NCBI GenBank assembly: GCA_035582835.1
Contig: JAYKAV010001887.1
Coordinates: forward strand, 2,764,769 to 2,828,768
Reading direction: 5' to 3'
Length of the DNA: 64,000 nt
Source: Phoebastria nigripes
Taxonomy: Eukaryota > Chordata > Aves > Procellariiformes > Diomedeidae
Of the stretch, positions 25,736 to 38,186 are shown in pieces (the first letter of the stretch is position 1; the number at the start of each line of letters is the position of its first letter). A program made the position numbers and the translations under genes. The notes beneath the pieces are model-generated. The model did not search any database. It was not told where the DNA came from and saw nothing but the letters and a program-made list of their open reading frames with translations.

Positions 25736-28700
25736 CTGTTGGGGATGGAGAAAGGTTAGATCATAGGAATATACTGGCTATTTTAAGAAGAAGAAAACAT
25801 TGAACGAAGTCATGGTGGGATTCTGAAGAACCAAATCTTGGTTTGCTCAGGAGATACGCTCTCACTGCTGGTCTTTGCTGAAGTCTGCGCTGGAGAACGG
25901 AAACACAATGGCAAAAGTCACTGGTTTGGTATCATTGTGCTCCATGGTCCCTGTGGACCCCGCTCTGTATCTGCCAGCAAGAACTACAAGAGGTAAAGGG
26001 TAAAAAATGACCTCATGCCACTGGTGTAGAGCAGAAAGCAAGAAATCTAAAACGTCTTCCAGTGTTGTCCTACCTAGCTACGGGTCCTCCTTCCTTTTGC
26101 ATACGTAAGCGTGCGAGGATCATGCAAACACCAAGGTACAACAAGAAGGCTGTTGCTTTCATGCAGCAAATGCCCTGACTCCTGGGGCTGGGTCTATGGG
26201 TGCAGAAGACGTTTGGGAAGTGGAGAGGGAGCGGTGTGGCTGAAAGCCAGCCCAGCCGACGCGGGCACTGTGCCATGTGGACTATTTTGCAGGTTTCACC
26301 TCTGAGCAGAGAAACAATTTCTCAATCAGCAGAAAACTAGGCTTACTCTGTACCTTGCTGAGAACTAGCTCTCACCACCGGCTTTGGAAAAAATATTTGA
26401 TAGAAGCTGATATTTTCACGTGTGGGTTCCTAAGGTCAAGCTTTGGTGCTCATACATATCCCAGAGTTTTCTTTCATTAAGATAATAAATATGAATTTAT
26501 ACAGCCAGACTTCCCCATTCTGCTAAATATATATATTTTTTAAAAGATGCTGGCACTTACAAGAGTGAAAGACCCTGCGGCTTTTAACTGCTTGAACAGT
26601 AAAGTGTTTTTTGGGAAGTGGAGAAGGGGCCCTTGTCGCTCCTGGCATTGGCTTGTCTCCCTTCAAAACCCCACCTCGCCACAAACGCTGCTGCCTGGTA
26701 TGTGCAAGGGTGTGCACAAACCACTCGCTCTGGGGTGAGCCTACTTACAAAACGATGATTGCAGGGAGTATCTCCGCTGGCCTGTTCCCACAAAATCACT
26801 CCGTTAACCACCCAGGCTAATCACTGTGGTCACTAATCTAAACACCAGAAGTTCAGAATAGACACGAAAAGTAACATCAGCAAAGCAAGCCCCCTTCCAG
26901 GCTTTACAAAGGCAAAGCTCCCACAGCTACTGTAAGAAAGCATGGAAGATCTTGGCTGCAAGACCAGAAGCCCATAGATTTAAGTCTCTAACCAGTATTT
27001 CCCCTAAAATACTGAGCTCTGCTAAACATGACTATATCTTGTATCCAATAATCCAGTGCATGGTGCTGACTTGTACGAGACAGAATCAAAACATCTTCAC
27101 GTTGTTTAGGGTAGAGTTCGCAATGTGAAATTGCAATATTGGGATATTTAGGATATTTCTTGATTTATTGGGGTGTTTTATTTTGCTAGGAAAGATAGAA
27201 TTTTCTGGGAGGAAATTCAAATTTTTGCAGTATCCATAAAGTAACACGAGAGCACCAAGTTAAATAATAATGAAGATTTACGAAGAAAAGCCCAAAGGCA
27301 TTTTTCTCATCAGAATGAACACACGTGACTACAGAGAAAGAAGAGGGCTATATTTACATTTTTTTGTGCACACCAGGCAATTATTTTCAGCTGTTCCTTT
27401 GTCCCAGAATGAAAACATCCAGAGCTGGGTTTGCCATTTATCAGTTCTATGTCTCCCACCATATAAAAAGATTTTCCTTACGAGAGAAGGATCTAGTCTT
27501 GTCATCAACCCTTACTTAATCCTATTGCCGACTTTGGTCCGGGTGCCAGGTATGACAGCAGAAAAACTGCAAGCAGCTCAGACCTCAAACAAAAAAACCT
27601 AAGTGCCTGAATTAGTTGTTAATATTCAGGCAGGACAAGGAGGGTAGGGGGTGAGGATAGAGAGAGAAGGGAAAACACCTGGAAATTCCCTTTTCAGCCA
27701 CCCTATGGTTTTGGGTTGGTTTTTTTTTCACAGTTTTACTGTGAAACTGCATGCCAAACTGAACGTGCAGGGCAGGTGGTCTGCGCAGAGCCCGGGGCAC
27801 CCTGACCCTCCTCTGACCATCCGAGCATGGTCTTTCGCATCTCTGCAGGTGCCTGTGCCTCATATGACTGTGACTTTCTTCACTCAACGGCAAAAAACGA
27901 ACCAGACTGCAGGCTCCTGTGACGGCTGGCATAACATAGTGGCATGTTGGCAAATATTTAAATCACACTGACTTGTGATTTTGCAGGTTATTTTTCTTTT
28001 TGTAACTTGTTACTTTTCCCTCAGAATGTGAAAATTAACACTTTGGAGCTAAGAGCCCACATGATGTTTTGATGACAACTTAAATACAGATTTATTTCAA
28101 TATCAGAAGACGTTGCTTCTCGTAACCATGCATTGGCAGTGCAATAAAGCTGCAACCCTGGTTCTTTGCCATTTAACAGAGGCAAAGTTTGCAGGTAGAA
28201 CAAACAACTTTTATTACACTAATAGACAAAGTCAGAAAAAGGAGATAAGTTTTTTTTGGCATGCAGCCCTTCTTCACATTTGAAGCCGAAGCAATTCTGA
28301 TTTAAGAGCATTTTCAGTATCTGCTCTGTCTTGGTGCAAAATGAGGGTGGGCAGTGCAAACTGCAGCATCAGTTCCACCGAAGTTAATTACACCAGCAGA
28401 CTGTGACCCCCAGTCATTCATTTTTTCATTGCTGTAAGGCGCATTATTACTCTCACTATTATGATTTAGAAAGAATCTGCACTATAATTACCTACTGTCA
28501 TTATAATTTAGCAGTAACTGGCTTTAGCGGTCTCTCAACCCTGCAGATAGGTTTGTAACAGTCATTGTATTTCCCAATTGAAAATCAAATGCCTAATACC
28601 CAGATTTTACTTCAAATACCACTTACTTTTAAGCCCTCGTTCTGATAGCTCTGCAAGATACAGTCAAGGGTCCCTTTGTACTTGTTTAAATAAACTCCAT

Positions 28701-31700
28701 CTGCCTGAAGCCGACTTTTCACAACATCCATTGGAGTAGCAGTCCCCCAGGAAATGGCTCCTAGAAAAATGCAGAAGTATTTGAACAATTTCTTCTCTGT
28801 ATTTCCTTGGCCACAGATCAGTGAACTCAGAAATTCATCTCTCATCTACCACATCATATTCATGGGATTTTCATTTCAGGGCATTCACCCTGCTCAGGGA
28901 CAGGAACGGTATTTCTGGGAGCAAAGTTCCCTGTTTCTGGAAGAAGCATTGAGATTTTGGAGGTTACGCTGGTCATCAAATGCAGGCAGCCCAGGAGGTG
29001 CTCCCCCAGGTGCAAATATATCTTCTGCCATGCTTCTGGTGGAGCATGGACATGCCGTGGGAAGAGCAGGGAGCTGCCGCTTGGGGCAATTTCAGAAAAA
29101 CTGGAGTCCTCAGATAATACTGTTGAAAAGCAAAGTTTGAGCTGAGAATGGAAATAAGAGGCTGGTCCATCTCATGCAACCGGGATTATGCTCCATGCAG
29201 CTGAGATACATCGTCATTCCTATAATGAAACCATCTATTTACATTGATTAGCCTGCAGCTGAGTGGGATGTTTTGCCTCTCTGAAAAGGTCAGCCTGTGA
29301 CAGCAATACATGGCCCAGTTGGACAGACAAGAGTTTGTTTGGACCTATGTGAGTGTTGGGGCATACTAGAGAAGCTGTCCAGATGGGCTAGGGCTCTGGT
29401 TATTTGCAGGAGAAATGGAGAGGGCATTTTGTAATCATTACCTGAGCTAAGGACTGACTTGCATTTAGGGGTCTGCAATTTAGAAATGGCCAAGAAATGG
29501 GGAGTGGGTTTAGGGGTGACCTTACACATGTAAGCATGGTGGGGGACGCACATGCCAGTCTTACTGGCAGGTGTACACAGAAAAAAAAAGTAGGAGAAGA
29601 TCAATAACAGTCAACTCTGCTTCTGCTGCGTGCAGGTAGGGTGCACACCCTCCTGGTGGGCAGCCAACAGGTTGAAGTCCTCTTCTGGAGGCATCTTGGC
29701 TGCCGTGTATCACTAGCAATGTGATACGCAGGCTGCCGTGAGACATCCAGGGAGATGAAGGTGTTGGCTGTTTTCCTTCTCGCTGACATTGAGCCTGATG
29801 AAGATCTGTTAACATGACTTTCATAAAGTTTGTCAAGTCATAAAGCGCAGCCGTGGTGCCAGGGGACCTGGCCCTGCAGAAGAAAGGTCGTTCAGCCCCA
29901 TGTCCTCTCCTGGTGACCAGGAGGATGTGACGGCCCCTGAGCCACGCCTGGGAACCTTCCTATCCTTGTTTTGCCAGTGTTGTGGGAAAAAAAGGTGCTT
30001 ACCTGCTACACCCCCTGCCAGCCAGATGGAGGAGGGATTCGGGGAAATGCATCCGTCAGGGGTAATCCATCCACAGAAAAATGTATAAGGGATGAAATAG
30101 AGGCAGTACCCGGGAACATCCCTCAGAAGCATTGCTCCCGCGCCTCGGTATATTCCTGCGATCCCCTCTTTCTGTAGGACTGTCCTAAAGCAGTGAATTG
30201 GGCCTTGGTACACAGGAAATCCAGGAACTGTGGGCTTTAGTTTAATGTTTGCTGCAAAAAAAGATACAACTGTTATAACAGCTATATTGCTACAGAACTC
30301 TTCTCAAAAGCCTACCGCCACCAAACAGGCAGAAATCACTGCCATCCATTTTCTTTTGCTGGGATCAATATGTAGTGTGGGAAGAAAAGTTTTAAGAAAG
30401 AGGACTTAGGTCCATTTTTAAAAGATGTTTAGACACTTCAGGACAGATTTTTCTTAGATGCATTTCATGCCTCCAAATAGGTATGTGCCAGTGAGATTTC
30501 CAAATGAATTTAAGGCTGTGTGCCCAATTTTCATGGATTTTAACCACATCTGGTGCCAATCTGCATCTTTGAAAGCCTTGGCATCTTCAGAGTCTGGCCC
30601 TTCTGATGTAGAGGACCGAGCTGCTTTTGGAAAGGGTGCTGGAAAGCTGCATGGAAGCTTTTAAAAATGGACATAATATTATTTTATCAAGCCAATACAA
30701 AAAAGTCAATATTTCACAGTTGAGCACCGCAGCTGTAATCATGAGAAAGGTGTTTGTGAAACTACTGAAATCCAAGCTCTTCAGCTCTGAAGCTGCACCG
30801 TCTTTTCCTTCGGCTGTGCATGTGCTCTGGTGGGGTTTGCTCTGCGCTGGCAGCCTGCAATGAAATTCAGCTGCCGCCTCGAGCAGAAGCAGCTCCTTCT
30901 GCCCACAGCTTCTGGAGAGGTTACAGCTGCCCGCTGCCATCCTGCCAGTATCCCCTCCTGACCCATCTTGCCTTCGCCTGGGTACCTGTAACCCTGCCCC
31001 GAATAAGCCAGTGGTTTTCAAATGTACACGTGAAATTTTTGCTTTTAAACAGAGGAGGGTGGAATAACAGAGAGGGGTTTATGGGCAGATATATGTGGGA
31101 CTGAGAGTGTGCAGCAGGAGATGGGGAGCTGGCATTACCGCTGGCAGACGTGGTGCTGCTGGTGGGATCTCCAGGGGACCCGGCAGCCCCAGGACTCGCT
31201 GTTCCTGACCCACAGCCGAGTGGGGAAGGTGGCTCCCGTGGCTCCTGGTCCTGAGCAGACCTGCCCCTGTGTTCGTTATAGATCCCAATCAGCTGGAAAT
31301 GCCAGCAGAGGTCTGATCAATGACATTGATAAAAACCCTCCCCTTGAGCTGAGCAGGATGGGGTCCATCCTGAGGCAGAAGGAAGCATTTTTAGCTCAAT
31401 TGCGGCGGCACAAGGCAGCCGAGAGCCAGGCCTTGAAGCAAAGTTGTCCTAAAGCTCTCGGTAAACACCGAGAACTGGCAGAGAAAGGAAGAAGAAGCTC
31501 TTGCTTACTACCTTTGACGTATGGCTGTGTTTGCATCTGTAGCCTTATCTTTACCAGGTCCACAGGAGTGCCGATGCCCACGGAGATGAACCCTGCCACC
31601 ACGCTGGCCAGAGCCACGTCGGTGAGCGCTGGCGTGCGAGATGGATCTCCGTGGCGGAGCTGGCTGAGGAGCCGTTGTGTGTTGCTGAAGACGCCAAACA

Positions 31701-34700
31701 CCACAGAGCTGTAGACGGCAATGCTGGCCAGCGGGAAGGACATGCCTTTGAAGAAGCCGGCCACCTACCCGGGGAAGGGAGCAGGAGTTAAGAGAGCGAA
31801 CGGGGCTGAGCAGAGTAAACCGCATCTTGTCTATCAGGCCAGAAATGCAAATCCAAGTACCAGATGTCTCCTGGAACCAACCGTTCGCACATGCTGAGCA
31901 AAAGAAAATTAATTCATACTGCTAAAGACTTGTAAAGATTGTGCAGAATACAGGATATGCTGAAAGCACAGGAACCCATGTAAAAGTCCCTCTTATGGCC
32001 AGCTTCTGTCCTGACATCACCAAAGTCAGCAAAATACCTGCGGTAGAGTTTTGCCAGCAGGTACAGGCAAAAGAGCCATTGTGGTTGCAACACCCTGACC
32101 CATGCNGAGACAGGGGCAATGTCATTTATCACTCCCTGCCAGGGATCTCTCTTTTCCCTATAGCAGTAACCAAGAGAGTTACCTTAGAGATAGCAAGAGA
32201 AGGCTGTAGGAATTTGCAGTCTCAATTGCACCAACTTAATTGGTCCTCATATAACTGCTGGTGTCAGCAGTGATTTTGTATAATTGCTTTATGTATTTAT
32301 CTATTTATCTATTTGCATTTTCTACCAGCACATTTTAAGTAAGATAAAGTACTTACAGACTCATTTCTGTACACAGTGAGAACACAGTTGAGTGTATTTC
32401 CATATCCTTGTCCAGCTTGCAAACGAGTCTGCAAAAGACATTCATGAAACGTGATTAAAATCCCATGCTTCCAGCCCAGTGAAAGCTCATGCTACGTAAA
32501 CAATGTGTACTTTGCTTTGAGAGCAAATCCTTCCTTAGTTGTAAAGAAAACAGAGCAATAAAATAAGATATACGTGCATCCACCCCCCTTGAACTTTGCC
32601 AGAGGCAGGGCTAAATGGGACCTCGGAGGTCTGAAGCTTTCTGCAACATCTGGGATCGATGACTGTCAAATTGCTCTCGAGTCCAGACCAGCTACCCTGG
32701 CCCGACGCAGTGCTCGCAGCAGACTGCTGGTGCGCAGTGCTGTCATTGGCAAGGTCCTGATTTATGTGGAAATTGGAGAGCGATGTGGTCTCCTCCATTT
32801 GGGGTCTCTCAGTGGAGGTTGGGATGCATTGCTAAAGGATGGAGAGGAGAGCTCCCCTGGGAGGCTTCCAGGGCCCTTCCGATCCAAGGTGGATTTTAAG
32901 ACATAGAAATACTAAATGGAGCCAAAATAATTCGGCTCCATCTCAGAAATTCTCCATGCTTCACTCAAAAATACATTTTTACTTCATTTCCAACAAAGAC
33001 ATTTCGTTTCTGGAAAGCAATGGTTATACCCCTTCCAAAAGATGCCTACAACAGCTGTAAGAAATGGCATGTAAATCACGACAAAGCCTGTATGCTTCAA
33101 CATGCTTTCCCCTTCTCACATATATATATTTATATACACATGCACACACATATTTAGATCATCTTTCATTCAGGCTGCTTACAAGCTTGCAATAAAAAAA
33201 TCCTAACAAGTGATGCATTTTGGGGGCTTAAAGGTGTGTGAGGAAATGGAAACCCTGTTTGGTTCACAGGACCTGGGGCTTCAGCAATTAATCTTGGCTG
33301 AGGCCAGAGCTCATTTTTTATAGGAAGACACTCACACGTGCTCTATCGGGGATGTTTTTAGGGAATGGGGACAGCATTTCTGGTCGTATCCATCAGCATT
33401 GCTGCTAGCAGGAATGGCGAAATGAAGCCTGGAGAGACAGTGCCAACCTGTGCTGGAGGCAAGTGCCGGGTCCCCTGCAATGGCTCAGCCCCAACTTACA
33501 CCAGGGTGAAGCAGGAACTTTATTTGGGAATTTAAAGCCCAAAGGAGTGAGCGTCCTCCAGAGTTCGTGCCTGGGGAGACCTTTTGGACAGCAAACAGCA
33601 GGTTGAATGACACAATGATTTGGCCCAGAGCCCTGCCCAGAGCCCTGCAAGAGGCTGGCCGGTGGGGTGCTGCTGTGGGACCCGTCCGGGGAGCGAGAAG
33701 GACCGAAGCCCAGGCTCAGCCCTCGCCCCAGGGCTGCTCTGTGCAGCCGTCTGCCCGCACCGAGCACTGAGCACCGCTCTGCTCCTGGCCAGAGGCCACC
33801 GAGAAGGCGGCAGCGAAAGCAGAATATTTACTGAGCCCTTATAAACAAGCTGGTACGTGAAGATGCCGGCTACGGCTCACGCAGCACACGTTGTGCAATG
33901 CAGGCAGGCCCGGGCCGTGGGTGCAGATCTGCGTGCACCGTGACTCATGCCGGGGGCGATGGGGCCGGGGGGGACCGGCGGGGAGGCTGGCTGCACCCCG
34001 AGCAGCCCGGGACAGGGCGAGCACGTTGCACAGCCCTGCGTTCCCTCCTGGCTTCATCTGCACGCTTAGCCCAGACATTTCCATTTTGCCTCCATGGGCT
34101 TGTTTTTTTTTCTTTTACACAGTAACCAGGTATTTAGAGGTTCAAGTTAATACATTTTTTGAGTAACTGAGGGCAACTGAGTGTCCTCGCAAGCTGCTCC
34201 TCGCACATATGCCCCTTAGCTAAGCTGTTAATGCCCAGCGCTGAAATCCCTGGGGGCATCTCTGTCAAAGTCAGCGGATACCAGTATGGATATTCCTCAG
34301 GAAATTTCTCCTTTCTGTTACGTTTTAATTAGACAGGGCCCTTGGCTGACACCCAGAAACTGAAGAAGGTTCTGGGGAAATGAATGCAATGTGGAGGATG
34401 AAAAGTAAATGTAAAACTATTTAGAGTTTTGCAAGGCCGTGGACAAACAGCTGCTTGGGTTTGATGGAAGCTGCGACGCTGGGAAGGGGCCAGCTGAAGG
34501 AGGAGGCCTGCTTGATGGGAACCATGGTGCAGATACCACACACCCCATCCAACCGTTCGTTCAGCCTTGTCCTCTCCTCCAGGTGGGGAAGGACCCCCCA
34601 TTCCCTGGAGGCTGTGAACGCCGCTGAGCTGCCCCTTCGCTGGCTTAGTGCTGTGTAAAAACTCCTTTCCACTTCCCTTCCCCTAAATTTGGAAAGATAA

Positions 34701-37700
34701 CAAGTCTGCCTACTTGGTATTCCCAGGCCATGCCCAAAGCCAAGGGCAACAGAGGGGTCAGCCTGACAGTTGTCTTTATAAGCACTGAAGGATGGGCTCG
34801 CTTTTTCTTGGCATCGAGAAACTCCATGCTTCCCAGCAGGATCCTCTCTCAGTTGTTGCCAAACTCCCCCAAACCTGGCAATGACGCCCTGATGACCAGC
34901 CTGAGATGGGGATTGCCTTGGCAACCCTGGGCAGAGCCTGCCTGCGCTGCCCATGCCCTGGCCCTGCCCGTTGCTGGGATGGTGCGGGCAGCCTTGCGGC
35001 TCCTCCTGCCTGGGGTCTGCACCCATCCTCACAGGGCGATGCTCCCAGGGCTGGTATCACCGTAGCAGCTCAGAAAGAATAGGGCTGGCAGGCCATCTCC
35101 CAACCCTAGGAGAGCCAGCTGTGTGCAAGGGGATGGCTGTGATGGCGGGGGAAAGGATGTGGCGTGGGCTGTGCTGGAGCCTGCCTCCTCCCCGTCTCCC
35201 TCCAAGGGTCTCTCAAGTGCAAACAGAACCACNGGCTCTTGGGTCTTCCACACCTGACAGCCCTGCCTGGTGCCAGCAACGAAGCTTGAACCAGATCAGA
35301 GCACATGGGCAGAACAGTTGAAGCAGTGAGAGCTGGCCAGAGATGCCCATCACACTGTGCAAAAGGAGAAAGGAACAGGATCTTCCTCTATATCTCTGCA
35401 TCAGTAGGGATGGTCAACTTGGCTGGGTCAGGCTGTATTGGTGTGTGCATGGGCTTGTCTGCATCATGCTGGCAAATATATTCTTACATCTCTAAATCCT
35501 TCCCTCTCAGGAATAATTGTCTTGCAGGAATAGTAAATAGTGTTCTCATAGCCCCGGGATAAAAATTTCAGCACTCTGCCCTTCCAGCACTGCCAACACT
35601 AGGAAAACACGTAAAAATGTACCTGCAGCAAAACAAATATAGTTCCCCCATTCCCCTTTGAATACTTGTCTGTGGCAAAGTTCAATAAAACATTGGCAGA
35701 ACTCTTCGGTAAACCACACATTAAGTGAAGCCAGGTTTAACTTTCAGCATTAATCCTCGCCGGAGGAACTCGCACGTATCAGCCAGTTCTTTTAGTTTCT
35801 CATTCGAAATCAGCATTGGAGAGGAAGAAAGGCTAAAGTCTATGAAAACATTTCTACCCAAGCTAAATTCCTCCTTGGGGTGACGGGGGAAGTGAAGGTC
35901 TTTTGAAGCGTCATCTAGAGAGAGGCCACCTCCCCGTCGGTGGGGTTTTGGGTGGTGACGTGAGAGCACGGTTCAAAGTGGTTTACCTTGATGGTGTCCA
36001 GGGGATGGCCCACAACCACGCTGGCAGCTCCTGGGGATGAAAGCCAAGTGTTACGCAAAACATTGAAGAAGCTTTTGTGACGGGACAGGAAGCGATGGGT
36101 TTATAGGGTAGGAGGAGAGATTTCCATAGGAACAGCCGTACTGGGCCAAGCCAGAGCAATGCCCAGCGCAGTGCCCTGTCCCTGACAACAGGCAAAAGCT
36201 GGGCAGAAACACTTGCGCATTTTCTCCCAAATACTCTCCTGGACTCCATCAACTTTACATCTCAAAGGCATCCAAGTGAGAGGAGGAGGTGTTGTATTTG
36301 TATGACATGAACAACCAACCCCCCTTGCACTCTTGCAAGCTCATGCAAACTTTTAGCCTCAAAATGGTGAGATTCAGGTTAGACACGAGGAAATGCTTTC
36401 TCCTGGCTCAGATAGAGATGCACTAGAGCTGACTGCTGATGGGGACTGTGAACCCCCAGCCTTTGCCATTTTAAGAGCAGTTTATGGAGATACCTGTCAG
36501 GGGTGATTCAGATAAAGAGGATCCTGCTCTGGTTTTCCCCTTCTCTGGGAGGACGGAGCAACCCATGTGCCATGGCCAGGATATGGTTTTGCGTGCTTGT
36601 TGCAAACAACACTGGCAGTTTTTAGGGTGTTTGTGGAGACGGTGGGTAATTTGTGCTGTTTCCCCATCTGCAAGTCTCCATGCAAACCAGTGTCCCCAAG
36701 TGCTTTAGAGACTACATGAAATTTCTCACTTGTAGTGGGTTAGGACTGAAGAGAGCATCATGTCCTTGGTCAACACATTATGACTTTACTCAAAAATGTA
36801 TTATAAAACGTCCCCTCTCCTCCTGGACCTTAACCTGAGACCACCTGTGGTCCAGTGCTATGCATGAAAACTGGCCGCTGCCACCGACGCTGAGCGCTGG
36901 TGGCTGTTCACCCCCCGGACGTCCTGTCCCACTCCTGGGGGTGTGCGGCAATAGCACAGGGTCAGCGGGGCAGAGGGAGCAATTGCGTGCTACGCAGCCT
37001 CCGCAGTGCTGATCCAAAAATCAGCTGCTCGCGTAACCTTTTGGCAGAGGTTCAGGGTTTTTTTAGAGTCAGCTAACCTATTAACCTCGGCTGGCTGGTC
37101 AGGATCCATGAGCCATCTCACACCCCCTTCCTGAGCCTGGCGTGAGCGGTAGCCTGGGCAGAGCTCTGGTCTGCGGTGGCCGGTGCCACGAGTGCCCCTC
37201 TGCCCGGCTGCTCCCACAGCCCATCCGGGAGCGGGCAGCTTAGCCGTGCACCTTATCAGCTGTTAANCCCAGTGGGAATTTTCCGTTCTGTAAGACATAC
37301 ATACTACGTTACAGGCGCCTCTACAGATCCTGGCGTTTCCTTTTCTTTCTGGTATCTATTTTCCCGGAGTTTGCAATCAGCATTTTCAGCACACCGGATC
37401 AATACCCCTCCCCGCCAGCACCGCCGCCCTGGCCATCAGCCCGTTTGCCCCGTCGGGATCGCGGGGTCAAAGCCAAGCGGTGCCTCTCCCGGGGGGGTGT
37501 GCGGCGGGGGGACCCCGGGCTGGCTGCGGCGAGCCCCGGCTGCTCCCCTCCGAGCCCAGCGGTGCTCCCAGCCTTGAGAGCAAGGAAGGGAGAGCCGGCG
37601 GGGGCCGGGGGCGGCTCCGGCAGCCGCCCCCCACCTCCCTGGGCGCACAGCAGCATCACACGTACTGACACTTAAATTTTAAGTATCCCGCCCGTGGAAA

Positions 37701-37920
37701 TTGGATTAAACTGCACTTCTGAGCCAAAGCAAAGCAAAGCAAACCGCGCATCCGCTGGTAGGAGCCCGCCGGTCGGAGACAGAGACCGTAGGTAACACGG
37801 AGGATTTTATTCCCACCCACGCTCCTGTCCCCCCCTCGCTGCCTTCCCCCCCGCGAGCCCGCGGCACCACTTACCGCCCACCCAGCCCGCCACGAAGTCC
37901 TGCAGCTGGAGGCTGCCCAT
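25613..37920 (-). CDS. SLC25A48: Mitochondrial carrier SLC25A48, complete seven-exon gene
   Basis: Inner-mitochondrial-membrane carrier of the SLC25 family; the mammalian orthologue has been linked to mitochondrial choline import. Coding exons, 5' to 3', are 37920-37875, 36030-35987, 32428-32357, 31764-31512, 30251-30003, 28760-28627 and 25735-25613. They join in frame into 306 residues (human about 311). The three carrier repeats show their signature motifs: PLDTIK at 25-30, PVDLVK at 121-126 and PMDVVK at 231-236. The accompanying E-G-x4-Y/F-R/K-G loops are KEGIAGIYRG in repeat 2 and EGLKVFFRG in repeat 3. The N-terminus MGSLQLQDFVAGWVGG and the blocks GMSFPLASIAVY and LLRDVPGYCLYFIPY match the mammalian protein closely. 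All splice sites are GT-AG. The start has a strong Kozak context (A at -3, G at +4). No break is seen, so the gene looks functional. The gene spans only 12 kb. Confidence 0.97.
28627..28760 (-). CDS. SLC25A48: SLC25A48 exon 6 (residues 222-266)
   Basis: 134 bases after TTTTCTAG. It carries GAISWGTATPMDVVKSRLQA with the third carrier signature and ends NEGLK before GTAAGT. Confidence 0.95.
30003..30251 (-). CDS. SLC25A48: SLC25A48 exon 5 (residues 139-222)
   Basis: 249 bases after TTTTTTTGCAG, ending before GTAAGC. It encodes ANIKLKPTVPGFPVYQGP, the second half of repeat 2 with RDVPGYCLYF, and the start of repeat 3 (WLAGGVAG). Confidence 0.95.
31512..31764 (-). CDS. SLC25A48: SLC25A48 exon 4 (residues 55-139)
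   Basis: 253 bases. It begins VAGFFKGMSFPLAS and ends MQTQPYVK plus one base. The donor used is G|GTAGTA. A stronger-looking GTAAGC three bases later would add one residue, but the first choice keeps the same length as the human protein in this loop. Confidence 0.94.
32357..32428 (-). CDS. SLC25A48: SLC25A48 exon 3 (residues 31-54)
   Basis: 72 bases from TTTTGCAG to GTAAGT. It starts TRLQAGQGYGNTLNC and ends YRNES, continuing repeat 1 along the matrix loop. Confidence 0.95.
33121..33158. repeat. TA/CA microsatellite in SLC25A48 intron 2
   Basis: Alternating TATA followed by ACACATGCACACACA. It is a simple repeat inside the 3.6 kb intron 2. Confidence 0.6.
33640..34030. other. CpG-rich patch in SLC25A48 intron 2
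   Basis: CpG dinucleotides are much denser here than in the flanking intron, with blocks such as GTCCGGGGAGCGAGAAGG and GGGGCCGGGGGGGACCGGCG. It may be a small intronic CpG island or alternative promoter. No exon is supported. Long open frames nearby on the minus strand (up to about 200 codons at 34.4-35.0 kb) lack recognisable domains and are ascribed to GC content. Confidence 0.35.
35987..36030 (-). CDS. SLC25A48: SLC25A48 exon 2 (residues 16-30)
   Basis: A 44-base exon after CCCCAG, ending AAG before GTAAAC. It encodes GAASVVVGHPLDTIK, including the first carrier signature. Confidence 0.95.
36360..36600 (+). mobile_element. CR1-like LINE 3' remnant
   Basis: Contains GATTCAGGTTAGACACGAGG and, further on, TTTTAAGAGCAGTTTATGG followed by ACCTGTCAGGGGTGATTCAG and GGATCCTGCTCT. 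These follow the order of the 3' end of sauropsid CR1 elements (gaining the -AGGTTAGACA- and -CACCTGTCAGGGATGAT- landmarks). It is strongly diverged and 5'-truncated, and lies upstream of SLC25A48 exon 2 within intron 1. Recognised from memory of CR1 consensus, so the edges are approximate. Confidence 0.6.
37875..37920 (-). CDS. SLC25A48: SLC25A48 exon 1 (residues 1-16)
   Basis: ATG at 37920-37918; it encodes MGSLQLQDFVAGWVG plus one base of the next codon, ending before GTAAGT (phase 1). Confidence 0.95.
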
Positions 37921-37927
37921 GCTGCCC

Positions 37928-38129
37928 GGGGGTCCCCGCCGGGCAGGGGGTCCCGCCGAGGAGGGGGTCCCGCCGAGGAGGGGGTCCCCGCCGGGCAGCG
38001 GTCCCCGCCGGGCAGGGGGTCCCGCCGGGCAGGGGGTCCCCGCCGGGCAGCGGTCCCCGCCGGGCAGGGGGTCCCGCCGAGGAGGGGGTCCCCGCCGAGG
38101 AGGGGGTCCCCGCCGAGGAGGGGTCCCCC
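37928..38129 (-). repeat. SLC25A48: GC-rich VNTR directly upstream of the SLC25A48 start codon
   Basis: About eleven to twelve tandem units of 17-18 bases on the plus strand, of two main kinds: GGGGTCCCCGCCGGGCA and GGGGTCCCGCCGAGGA. The array ends 7 bases before the ATG. In the frame of the start codon it stays open for about 90 codons without an ATG, rich in Pro, Arg and Gly. Copy number is likely variable between individuals (inference). Confidence 0.9.
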
Positions 38130-38186
38130 GGGCCGCGCTCCCCGCGGCAGCCCCGCCGCCCGCCGCCCGGTGTCTCCCAGCCGGAG

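Noticed and set aside
31109..31714. 201-codon plus-strand open frame
   Set aside because: It lies antisense over SLC25A48 exon 4, whose conserved codons explain the openness on the opposite strand.
34421..35032. 203-codon minus-strand open frame
   Set aside because: It lies inside SLC25A48 intron 2 in GC-rich sequence, has no domain or splice support, and would be removed by splicing.
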